64,000 nt of DNA. It comes from Chloroflexota bacterium. Its GTDB lineage: Bacteria > Chloroflexota > Dehalococcoidia > Bin125. Under the pieces are notes generated by a model that saw only the letters and a program-made list of their open reading frames with translations, was not told the DNA's origin and made no database searches. A program made the translations under genes and the position numbers. Position 1 is the first letter of the stretch. Each line of letters opens with the position of its first letter. This document shows, in pieces, positions 55,330-64,000 of the stretch. The stretch spans positions 46,431-110,430 of the forward strand of contig VXQT01000025.1 in assembly GCA_009838915.1 (NCBI GenBank), given 5' to 3'.

Positions 55330-55870
55330 GAGCAGTTGGTGAGCTCACGAAGCTCTCAGCTGACGCTTAGCGCTTGATCTCCCAGAGAAAATGCTCGCAG
55401 TTCGGTACGCGACGGTCCACCAAACTGGACAAAATCGAGAACCTTCGAGATTCGCTTCCGGCTGGAGCTGTAGCGCTCCGATGGACATTGAGGCCTGCGC
55501 TGTCTATCGTCGCGTCTGCGAACCGCAATGTGGTGTACACAGCTGGGCGGCGACCCCAGTGCTTTCGCACCGAGATAAAGGAGAGGCGCTGGTGTCGCGC
55601 CATGCGGTTGGCAACCCCACCGTCGGTCGTGGCTGAAGGAGTACGGTGACGCGCGCAGAACGTAGCGCTGACCAGCGCTGAGATAGGCTGAGCCGAAGCA
55701 GGAGAAGCTCGTCGAGTAGGAGGAGCAGATGCAACGTTACGAGCCACCAGGGATGTAGATGTCGTGCTCGAGCGTGGTATTGAGGCGTCGCTTCTGCACG
55801 GCCACGTGCGCCATCAGCCATGAGCGGCCGATAGGGTGGATGAGATGAGAGCCGTCGAGGGAACGATAGC
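55330..55870. other. Non-coding stretch with dispersed repeat copy 2
   Basis: About 540 bp with no supported gene. A minus-strand frame of 126 codons exists but lacks conserved residues. It contains the direct repeat at 55395-55448 and should hold the promoter for the RCC1-like lipoprotein gene. Confidence 0.4.
55395..55448 (+). repeat. Dispersed direct repeat, copy 2
   Basis: Matches 37763-37816 at 52 of 54 positions, same orientation, 17.6 kb apart. In this copy GTCCA-CCAAAC-TGGAC forms a small perfect hairpin; in copy 1 one arm is mutated. Confidence 0.75.
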
Positions 55871-56881
55871 GTGAACCGGCTGCTGGGACTGTTGGTCGTC
55901 GCTGTTGCTGGCGGCGCTGCCGCGGTTGGTTGTGTGCACGGCGAAGGGGGATCTGAGGCCTTGTCTCAGGCGGCGAATGAAGCAAGCGCTGACGAGGCGC
56001 AGACGGCGAGCGAGGTGGGCGCTGACGAGATGCAGGCCGTCGAGTCGGATCACCAGGTTGAACCAATCCCGCCTCCGGACGCGGTCCCGCTGCCTCCGGG
56101 CACCTACGTTGCGATCTCGGTTGGGAGCGGGATTCATTGCGGCATCCTGGCGTCGGGCGATGTCGCGTGCGGAGGCAGGTACTGGCAGGCGGGGCGGCGG
56201 ATTCCGCCCGGCCCCTACCGGTTCATCGAGGTGGGAGAGCGGTCGGCATGCGGGGTGAGGGAAGACGACGAGATTCGCTGTTGGGGTGCGAGTCCGCCGT
56301 CACCGGTCGGGGTGCATCGGGGCGTCGAGTTCATTCAGCTCAGCTTCGACAGCGGGAGGGGTTGCGGGATCGACAAGATCGGCGCCGTCCGCTGCTGGGG
56401 GCATGAGGAGGATCAGGAGAATCAGCCACCGGACGGCGTCTTCCGTCGGGTGAGCGCGAGTTGGGTGCACCGCTGCGCGATTGCTGAGGACACGCGGCTG
56501 GTGTGTTGGGGCGGGCGGTTACATGGCCATGTCGCGCCGTCGGGAACTGGGTTCACTGACGTCGAGCTTGGCTCTGGATTTGGCTGCGTCCTGGCGAGCG
56601 ACGGGCGAGTGACGTGCTGGGGTGACCTAAGCTCCCGCAACCTGGAAGCGCCACCGCTCGAGTTTCGAAGCATCAGCACCGGTCACGACCATGCCTGCGG
56701 GTTGACCGATGCCGCAGAGGTCGTTTGTTGGGGCGCGAACCGCGATGGGCAGCTTGACGCGCCGGCGGGCGAATACATTGAGGTCGATGCCGGTGTCGAC
56801 TTCAGCTGCGCGTTGACCGCTGCGGGCGACGTGATCTGTTGGGGCGACGATAAGGAGGCGCTGACGGAGTACGGCGCGTAG
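55871..56881 (+). CDS. RCC1-like repeat lipoprotein
   Basis: 336 aa from GTG 55871, with GAGGGA upstream. The signal peptide ends in a lipobox-like A-A-V-G-C (Cys21), so a lipid anchor is likely. After a Glu/Ala-rich linker, seven or so repeats of about 35-40 residues follow, each with the pattern G-x-x-x-x-C-x-L ... D-G-x-V-x-C-W-G, the RCC1/BLIP-II-like beta-propeller blade. Paired cysteines in nearly every blade suggest disulfides. Such propellers bind proteins or carbohydrates; the partner is unknown. Neighbouring genes encode other surface proteins. Confidence 0.85.
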   Translation: MNRLLGLLVVAVAGGAAAVGCVHGEGGSEALSQAANEASADEAQTASEVGADEMQAVESDHQVEPIPPPDAVPLPPGTYVAISVGSGIHCGILASGDVACGGRYWQAGRRIPPGPYRFIEVGERSACGVREDDEIRCWGASPPSPVGVHRGVEFIQLSFDSGRGCGIDKIGAVRCWGHEEDQENQPPDGVFRRVSASWVHRCAIAEDTRLVCWGGRLHGHVAPSGTGFTDVELGSGFGCVLASDGRVTCWGDLSSRNLEAPPLEFRSISTGHDHACGLTDAAEVVCWGANRDGQLDAPAGEYIEVDAGVDFSCALTAAGDVICWGDDKEALTEYGA

Positions 56882-56978
56882 ACGCTACTTCAGCGCGGCG
56901 TCGTGGACGCGATGCGTGTACCCTAGCCTCTAGCGACCGATCGAACGCGTCCGACAGTCGCGGGGGAGTGAGAGCCCA

Positions 56979-57863
56979 ATGCGCGCACCACGGTGGCTGC
57001 GAAGCGGAGCAAGCGGCTGGGTCGCGGCGCTGGTCGGCGCGCTGACCACGCTCGGTGTGCAGGCGCTGACGCGGACGGGAGAGATCGAGGTCAGGATCAA
57101 CGCCATGCGCGAGAGCGATGGCGATGTCCAGTTCGCGCTCCAACAGCGACAGCCCGACGGTGCCTGGGGCGAGCGACAGGAGCCGCGCGTCAATCGGCTG
57201 CCCGCGTCTCACTCCGGGCGCTGGGCGAACTCGTCGCCGGTCAGCGTGACTTGGGAGATCGAGATCGAGCAAGACGAGAAGGTCGTCGCGGCGGTCTCGC
57301 AGATCGAGAACATCGGTGGAGTCGCGGTGGCGGTCGACCGCTACATGGAAGTCGAGACGGTCTCGACCGACTATCGGCAGCAGACGACTGCGTCGACCGA
57401 CTCCGGCGGCAGCATGGAGGCGGGCGATGCCGAGACTGACTATTGGTCCTTTTGCCGCAATCCCTTCAGTGTGGGCTGGTCGACGTTCGCCAGCATCGAC
57501 GGGGGACCGGCTCGAGCGCTGAGCGAGGCTCTGTGGGAGGCAACGAAACGGGAGCTCAGTTCGGCCGACTGGTTGGATCTGCTCGGTCTTGAGATCGCGA
57601 TGTGGGAGGCAGTGACACCGCCGGCCAGGTACCAGCTCTTCCATCAGGCGATGTTGGCCGGACTGCGGTCGGTCTATGCCTCCTGGTCGAGCGACGGCAC
57701 CGAGGGATGGCAGATCAGGACCGAGTACTCAGTCTGGCCGTTCCTCAGCGAGGAGCTGCGTACGCGCTGGGCCTCTGGATTCCCCGCTGACCAGATTCAG
57801 ACGCTGAAGGCCGCGGGCTGCATCGCTGCACCAGAACTCGAAGGCGGTCTTATGGACGGGTAA
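56979..57863 (+). CDS. Membrane-anchored protein with N-terminal E-V-R module, C-domain unknown
   Basis: 294 aa. A signal-anchor segment (AALVGALTTLGVQALT) leads to the module IEVRINAMRESDGDVQFALQ ... R-W-A-N-S-S-P, then a Gly/Ser/Thr linker and a C-terminal domain of about 145 residues rich in Trp (WSFCRNPFSVGW ... W-L-D-L-L-G-L-E-I-A-M-W-E). The C-domain matches nothing I recognise; it is helical-looking with two cysteines. GGGGGAG precedes the ATG. Codon use is like the neighbours. Function unknown; the shared N-terminal module suggests the same localisation as the binding-protein-like gene at 53.4 kb. Confidence 0.75.
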   Translation: MRAPRWLRSGASGWVAALVGALTTLGVQALTRTGEIEVRINAMRESDGDVQFALQQRQPDGAWGERQEPRVNRLPASHSGRWANSSPVSVTWEIEIEQDEKVVAAVSQIENIGGVAVAVDRYMEVETVSTDYRQQTTASTDSGGSMEAGDAETDYWSFCRNPFSVGWSTFASIDGGPARALSEALWEATKRELSSADWLDLLGLEIAMWEAVTPPARYQLFHQAMLAGLRSVYASWSSDGTEGWQIRTEYSVWPFLSEELRTRWASGFPADQIQTLKAAGCIAAPELEGGLMDG

Positions 57864-58395
57864 CTCTGGCCCGAGAAACACCCAGATGCTGTGGAGGGCC
57901 TGAGGAGATGAGCAGGCGATCGCCCCGATTCCAGAACCTGCCGGTGGGCGCTGATCGCGAGGAGTACGCCGAATGCCAGGGAGAGTGTTTGAGCGCGGCG
58001 ATCGGGACGCGGGCGCCGCCGCACGGGTCGGCCTGAAGGAGCTAGTTCATCTCGTCACCCAGGAGATGCTCGCCCTGACGCTGGAGGCGGAATGCGGGAC
58101 GCCCTTGTGGACGTCGGATGGAGCCGATCGTCCGGAGCCCCGCGGCTTGCGCTCCAGCATGCCGAGACTGCCCGCTTTGGCTCGGTGCAACTCGATGGAC
58201 CTTGCCCTCCCGCGCAGGCCGACGGTTTCCAAGGGATGCGAACCGCGTCGCTTGATTGCTCGCCACATTGTCCTCCCGTGGGCAGGAGTCTTCAGATCGG
58301 CTTCTGGGCTCGCCGGGCTGACTGCCGCCTCAGTCGTCATTCAGGAGGACAAGTGATAGGCTCGGCTTCAGGCGGATGCGGTGCAGGGGTGGTCC
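57864..58395 (+). other. Stretch with only decayed coding signal
   Basis: About 530 bp without a supportable gene. A short plus-strand segment near 58030-58110 (GLKELVHLVTQEMLALTLEA) faintly recalls the N-terminus of IS256-family transposases, but nothing downstream confirms it. The right end holds the leader of the M23 protein gene with AGGGGTGG before its ATG. Confidence 0.3.
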
Positions 58396-61300
58396 ATGCC
58401 TATTACCTTGGTCAGACGCAGACAGTACGGCGGGTGCCGGTTGTTGCTGCTCTGGTTGTTTGCTTCGTTGCTGGCAGGATGGTTGACGCTGGCGGCTGCG
58501 AGCGCGGATGAGGGGACGGCACCGCTGAGTTTGAACCTGAGCTCGACCCGCGCGGTCTGCACGGCGAACACGCTGACCGAGGTGCGCTGGTCGATTGACG
58601 GGGGCACGGCACCGTACCAGCTGACCGTGAATGGACCGGGGGGTTGATCCAGCTGGCGACAGGCTGCTGGTCAACTGCGGGCAGCTGCCCGATAGCGAGA
58701 ATGGCGCGACGCCTTCCAAGACCATTGAGGCCGACGTCACAGATGCGGTCGGCAACAGCGCGGCGGCGTTCGTGCGAGTCTCGCTGGTCGAGCCGCTCAG
58801 CGCGCCTGAACTCGCCAAGGACCTCCGTGGAAAACCTAGACTCGTCGTCTACCGGACCCGCTTCACTTCTGCATGGACCAGGGGCGTAGCGCGCACCGAC
58901 ATCAGCGCGCAGGCGCCGTACTACCTTCACCGCTGGCGGCAAGCAGGCTCCAGCGTGTGGCAATACAGTGTCGTGCCGCGTCGCGAACACGGGTCCCAGA
59001 TCCACCCGACAACGCTGCATGTGCGAGAGGTGGGACTGTGGGAACTGCCATCCGGTACCAGCTATGAGGTCGCCGTTTCGGCGCTGAGGCACGAGCTGGA
59101 GGTGCGATCGCCCGATGCGCTGTCCTGGTCAGATGTTGTGGGCGTTACCACGCTCATGAACCCTCAGAACGTCCGGGTCGCGGCCACTCATGACACACTC
59201 ACCGTGTCCTGGGATGCGCAGCCGGATGGACGTCGCTACGTCATTGATGTGAGCGGGCCGGAAGGAACCAAGCAAGGGAGTCTCAGTGCGGATCGTGGCA
59301 GCACCGGGCGACACGAGGTGGTGCTCCGCGGACTGCCCGCCGATACGGCCTACAGGGTGGGCGTCCAATCGGCGGTGCTGAGCGACGCGGTGCGTACGGA
59401 GGTCACGGCACGGACCACCCCTGCGCCGCCGGGCGCGGTTGAGCTGCCACGAGGTCCCAAGAACGTGCGCGTGGCGTCAACCGGCAATGAGATCCTGGTG
59501 AGCTGGGATCCGCCCCATCTGTTGGCGGAGCGGGACTACTTCGTTTTCCTTTGGCATCCCGAGAGGGTCCCTGGAGTTGGAAATGTCAGGGACTCGGTGC
59601 ACGTTTCCCGCGATGATCCGACCATCGTGCGATTCTCGAATCTCAGACCGCAAACTGCTTACAGGGTAAAGGTCGTGCACAACGGGATTCTTCATGACTC
59701 AGTGGAGCAGACCGTCCGCACGACGGCGACGGACTCCGCGCGGCTGAAGGCTGGGGAGGTGCCGATCCCTTTTGGTGGTAGCCAGGTCAAGCTGATCTGG
59801 CCGCTGTGGTTCGACCCGCAGTATTTCCTCACCGCCGACGCCTGGATCTGGCGAAGCTCGTCCACCGACTCTCGCTTTCACGCCGGTCTTGACGTTGGGC
59901 ATCGGGGCGGCGCCGCGAGCATAAGAGGCGATGACGTGAACGCGGCGGCCGACGGTGTGTTGCGCATCTTCAACCATGGTGATCCGAAGGAGGAGAGTCG
60001 GCGGTATGTGCAGTACTGCCCGCCTGGGGCAGGCTCCCCAACACCCGCCAAAGCCAAGTTTCCGTTCCACTTCCGAAGCGCAAGCGAGCACGAGCTGACG
60101 GTGAACGGCTCATTGGTCTGCAACTACGTCGCGTCGCCTGCCAGTGGCCGCACGGCGCTTATCTTCCACGGAGCTATGGGCGCAGGGCCGCTGGTGACGA
60201 AGTACGCACACCTGGCCACGGTAGATTCAAAGTTGCTCGCGAAGCTCCAGGCGAATGCAAGCGGGGCAATCGAAGTCAGGCAAGGCGACCGGATCGGGAC
60301 GGTCGGCGGATCGGGCCAGAGCAACGACTCCGACTACCACGCTCATCTGCACTTTGAGGTCCGCGAGTTCAGCGGGAAGGTTGAACGCACCTGGTACACA
60401 TACAAGAATGACTGCAATCCCGAGGTCCTCCAGATCAAGACCGTTATGCTCGCCGGCAACGACGGCAAGCTGGGCACGGATGATGACGAGACGCTCAGGC
60501 GAGGTTACTGCGGTTGGTCGGACGACCGGGAGTTACCCACTGTCTTGGACCCGGAGTCGGTGTTGCCGCCCTTGCCGGCGGCCAGCCAACCCACGGGTGC
60601 GTTGGGCCAATCGGTTGACGCTTCTGCCACGCCGGCCTTCGCCCTGCGCTCGGCATACCCCGCTGGACTCTCGCCCACCAAGCTCCGACTGAACCTGCAG
60701 GCGGAGGTGTGGCGGCCGCGGTTCTACGACCGGGTCAGCGACCCGGAGTTCGTCGATCCGTCCGCCAACGTGAAGGGCCGCAACGACCTGACAGGGACTG
60801 CGGGCACGCGTCCCGGCGTAACGGGCTACCAGCCGCACGCCGGCGACTGTTTGGCCCCTGGCAGCGCGCTGCCCTCGTCGTCGATCGACGAAGGGACCTA
60901 CACGTTCCTCCTGGAACTCAAGCCCGGTGCATCGTGCAGCGTCTCGATCAAGACGACCAACGAGTCGTACCCTTCCGGCTACGACGGGTTCGCGCATCCC
61001 GAGGCCACGCTATCCTTGACCAACTTGGTCGGCGGGCAGAGCGTCAGAACGATCAAGGCGACACTCGACGGTTACGACTTCGACCTCTATCAGTTCCGAG
61101 CGATGCCCGGCCAGGCACACACGTTCTGTGCGATCCTGAATGATGACGGGGACTGCTCCGAGCGCACAGCCGGTCAGCCGGTCGCTGGCAAGGACACGGT
61201 GCTGGAGATCTGGAGCGCGGCTGGCGTCGTGGCGCACGACCGCCGCGACGGTGAGTCGGAGATTGTCTGGACCCCGAGCATCAACCAGATCGGCCTGCAC

Positions 61301-64000
61301 TACCTCCTGGTTCGCGGCAAACACGCTGTGCGATGGTCCCTGCGACGGCGGATACACGCTGCGCTACCGCCTGCCGCACGGAGCCGGGGGCGCCGACGAG
61401 CCGATACCGCTAATGCCGGGCTTCGTCTTGAGCTACGTGAAGCCCACCACGCCAACCGCTCCGTGGGGCATCGAAGTGTCCTGGCACAAGGTGGCCGGGG
61501 ATGCTGTGCAGTACGAGGCGCACGTGTCGGCGGTCGGCGCACCGAGCGTGGACGCGGTGGTGGCGGGCGGGACGCCGACCCGCTTCACCGAGCGCCGCTA
61601 TCGTCAAGCCGATCTGATCGCCGCTCGTAGCTTCGATGTGTTCGTGAGGGCCTTCGACGGTAATGGGAAGTTGCTGGCCGCGAGCAGCGCCAGGACCTGT
61701 GAGGGGCCATGCGAGGTGGCGGTCTCAAACGTCTCGGCCACGGGTTTGCGGGTGGCCTGGACGGCGCTGGATCCGGACATCTTGATTCATCATGTGCGGG
61801 TGCGGTCGGGCGAGCGGGTGCTGGCCCAGGGGTACGGATCGCACCGGCGATATGAGTCGTTGAGCGGCCTCAAGCTGGCGGGCGAGACGACTTATACGGC
61901 GGAGGTGCGGCTCTTCAGCGGGACGCGGGGCGGCTACACGCCGTGGGCGGGGGTGGAGTTCACGACGCCTGAGGCACCGAAGCCGGATCCGGTGACACTC
62001 TTAGTGACGCCCAGTTCGACGACATGTCTGACCGGTGAGTCGGTGACAGTCAGCTGGAGCGTGACCGGCGGTTCCGGCTAGTACACGGTCAGCCTCGACG
62101 GCGTGAACCAGTCCAGCACCTCGGCGGAGGTGACCTGTCAGGGGACAGCGGGGACGCAGACGGTCTCGCTGGTCGCGACCGACGCGGTGCACACGACGCT
62201 GAGCGCGGCGCAGACGGTCAGGTTGAGGGTGAGCGTGCCGAAGCTCGCGGCGCCGACGGGACTCTCCGTCACGGCGGAGGTGACCAAGCTGACGCTCGGC
62301 TGGCAGCTGGTCAGCGGCGCGACTGGCTACGAGGTGCGGCTGGACGGCGGCGCGGAGACGAAGCTCGGGGCGACAACAACGAGTCACCCATTCCCGGGTC
62401 TGACACCGAGCACGAAGTACGGGCTGGAGGTGCGCGCCTACACGGGTGCCGATCACTCGCTGTGGGCGAACATTGAGGGGACGACCACGGCGCCCGAGGT
62501 GCTGGTGCTGACAGCCGCGGCGACGCCGACGAGCTGCGAGACGGATGGGCAGGTGACGGTCAGCTGGACGGTGACGGGCGGTTCGGGCTCACACACGGTG
62601 AGCGTCGATGGGAGCGCGCAGAGCGGATCTTCTGTGCAGGTCGTCTGTCAGGAGGCGGCGGGCACGCAGCACGTCACGGTCACGGCGACGGACGCGACGT
62701 ACCGGCAGCTGACGGCAACCAAGACGCTCAGCCTGACGGTGAGCAAGCCGGCGCCGCCGGCCACGGTCGAGGCGCAGGTTCGGGCGCGGCGGCTGTCCGA
62801 CCACAGGGTCGAGTTCGCGCTGCGGCTCAAGGGCGGTTCGGACATGATGACAGCGAAGCGGTACCTGAAGCTGCCCGAGGTGAGGGCCGGCCGCTGGTAC
62901 GCGAGCGGCGCGTACACGGCCACGGTGGCGGGGGTGGACTACACCTTGGGCGTGGTCTCGGCGCGGCTGGACAACACGGTCTGTCCGGCCCGGGTGGAGG
63001 TGACGTTCATCCCCACGGGCGGCGAGCGGATCACGCCAGAGCAGTACAAGTTCACGGTCGACCGGGAGGCCGACCTGTGGGCGCTGACGTCGAAGTTCGC
63101 GCTGCCGCTTCAGGCATCGTCGGACAGCGTGCGCACCCAGGCGGACTCAGGCGCGCTGATGACCGAGGCGCCTACGGGCGCGGTCGACGGTCCCGGCCGC
63201 GAGGGTGGCTTGATGTTCGGCGACCCAGCCCCGGCCGTGGATATGGCGCGGGCGGGCGACGCGGAGACGGTCTGCACGGCGCAGCCGACGGGCCTCACGA
63301 CATCGGCCGTCAGCTCGAGCGGCGCCAGACTGGCCTGGGGCAAGGTCACGGGCGCGAGCGAGTACGACACGGCGGTCGGCGAGGGGGCGTACACGGAACT
63401 GGCGTCGGCTACGCTCACCCACGAGTTCACGGGGCTGGCGGCCGACACGGAACACACGCTCAGGGTACGCGCCCGGAGCTGGCGCGGGTCCTCGAAGTGG
63501 AGCGCCTCGGTCGTCCGCACGAAGCCCTCACCGGTGCCCGTCGTCACGATCACGGCGGGCACATCGCCAGTTGTTGAAGGCCAGGACGCTGGTTTCACGA
63601 TCACGAGTGACCGGACGACGGCCGCGGCCCTGACGGTCAAGCTGTCGGTCACAGAGAGCGGCGACGTGACGAGCGGCGCGGCGCCGAGCGAGGCGACGAT
63701 CGCGGCGGGGGCGCGGACGGCGGCAGTCGCGGTCGCGACCGAGGATGACGAGGAGGAGGAGTCCGGCAGCGTCGTGACCGCGACCTTGCTCGCCGGGAGC
63801 GGCTACCGCCTGGGCTCGGTCAGCAGCGCGGGCGTGACCGTGACCGACGACGACGGCCAGGTCACGCCGCTGACCCTGACCGCCTCGACTTCGCCGGCCA
63901 GCTGCGAGACGGGCGGCGCGGTGACCGTGAGCTGGAGCGTGACGGGCGGATCGGGCACGCACGCGGTGACGGTTGACGGGGCGGCGCAGACGGGCGCCTC
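58396..64000 (+). pseudogene. Giant secreted M23 peptidase/FnIII/Ig protein, interrupted by two frameshifts and an amber; runs off window
   Basis: ATG 58396 opens a signal peptide (LLLLWLFASLLAGWLTLAAA). A G-run at 58638-58643 shifts the frame; removing one G joins N-G-P-G to V-D-P-A-G-D. FnIII domains follow (59150-59720), then an M23 metallopeptidase: H-x-x-x-D at 59879-59893 and HAHLHFEV at 60338-60361, and a pre-peptidase C-like domain (61075-61320). A second frameshift near 61325 leads to more FnIII, then TAG at 62079 replaces an expected Ser in the repeat T-G-G-S-G-x-H-x-V. The frame is then open to the window end: two cysteine-paired Ig repeats, an E-V-R-like module (62767-62930), FnIII, a Calx-beta-like segment and another repeat. 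M23 enzymes cut peptidoglycan cross-bridges. Three lesions could be real decay or assembly errors. Confidence 0.75.

Noticed and set aside
55367..55747. A 126-codon minus-strand gene.
   Set aside because: No conserved features, and it runs over the dispersed repeat in a region without other coding signal.
58030..58110. IS256-type transposase remnant.
   Set aside because: Only about 20 residues resemble the family and nothing downstream fits.
40189..62081. TAG read as an amino acid (stop-codon recoding), suggested by coherent protein after TAG at 40191 and 62079.
   Set aside because: TAG serves as a normal stop in intact genes here (formate dehydrogenase, GHKL protein, first CoA-transferase), and the affected genes also carry frameshifts.
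1..64000. CRISPR arrays, rRNA genes and riboswitches.
   Set aside because: No regularly spaced short repeats, no rRNA-like blocks and no riboswitch core that I could recognise were seen.

Overview
The window is high-GC bacterial DNA with tightly packed, often overlapping genes. The gene set (paired CaiB/BaiF CoA-transferases, a fused biotin carboxylase/BCCP, prolyl peptidases, a Cys-type formate dehydrogenase, tandem sortases, and many secreted fibronectin-III/Ig-like proteins) would fit an uncultured Chloroflexota lineage, for instance a SAR202/Dehalococcoidia-like one. That is an inference from gene content; no rRNA or marker gene is present to fix it.

Region 1 (1-19.0 kb) is ordinary chromosome. 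A minus-strand cluster from 13.36 down to 1.85 kb carries, in transcription order, a biotin carboxylase/BCCP, a Xaa-Pro aminopeptidase, an S9 peptidase, a J-domain/flavin-reductase fusion, an MFS transporter, an epimerase-like VOC protein, a patatin and two CaiB-type CoA-transferases. Most junctions overlap (ATGA, ATGGCTGA) or nearly touch. A gamma-glutamyltransferase, a PurO-like protein and a formate dehydrogenase alpha subunit lie on the plus strand. Two paralogous sortases follow.

Region 2 (19.1-37.6 kb) looks like an integrated accessory element. It starts at a tRNA-Ala(GGC) gene whose antisense strand is read as the tail of a large serine recombinase. Next come a Replic_Relax-type protein, a small protein/aspartic-protease pair behind a perfect dyad, and a 12.8-kb, five-gene minus-strand operon: PLD-SNF2 helicase, N6-adenine methylase, C5-cytosine methylase, a protein with two GHKL ATPase domains (one MutL/MORC-like, one histidine-kinase-like), and an atypical receiver-domain protein. 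This reads as a restriction-modification or anti-phage system coupled to a two-component-like signalling pair. It is the most interesting unit in the window.

Region 3 (37.6-41.5 kb) is a gene graveyard: broken secreted proteins and an HU-family remnant, all disrupted by frameshifts or in-frame stops.

Region 4 (41.5-64 kb) encodes cell-surface and secreted proteins: an Ig-like secreted protein, an apparent operon of an 11-repeat surface protein with two FnIII proteins and a NarL-type two-component system, a third FnIII protein, a substrate-binding-like protein, an RCC1-like lipoprotein, and a giant M23-peptidase/FnIII protein interrupted by two frameshifts and an amber codon and running off the window. 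A module of about 55 residues (E-V-R-I-x-A-R-R ... V-E-x-A-L-Q ... E-R-x-L-P ... R-W-x-x-S-S-P) recurs in five otherwise unrelated proteins of regions 3 and 4 and appears to be an unnamed domain family.
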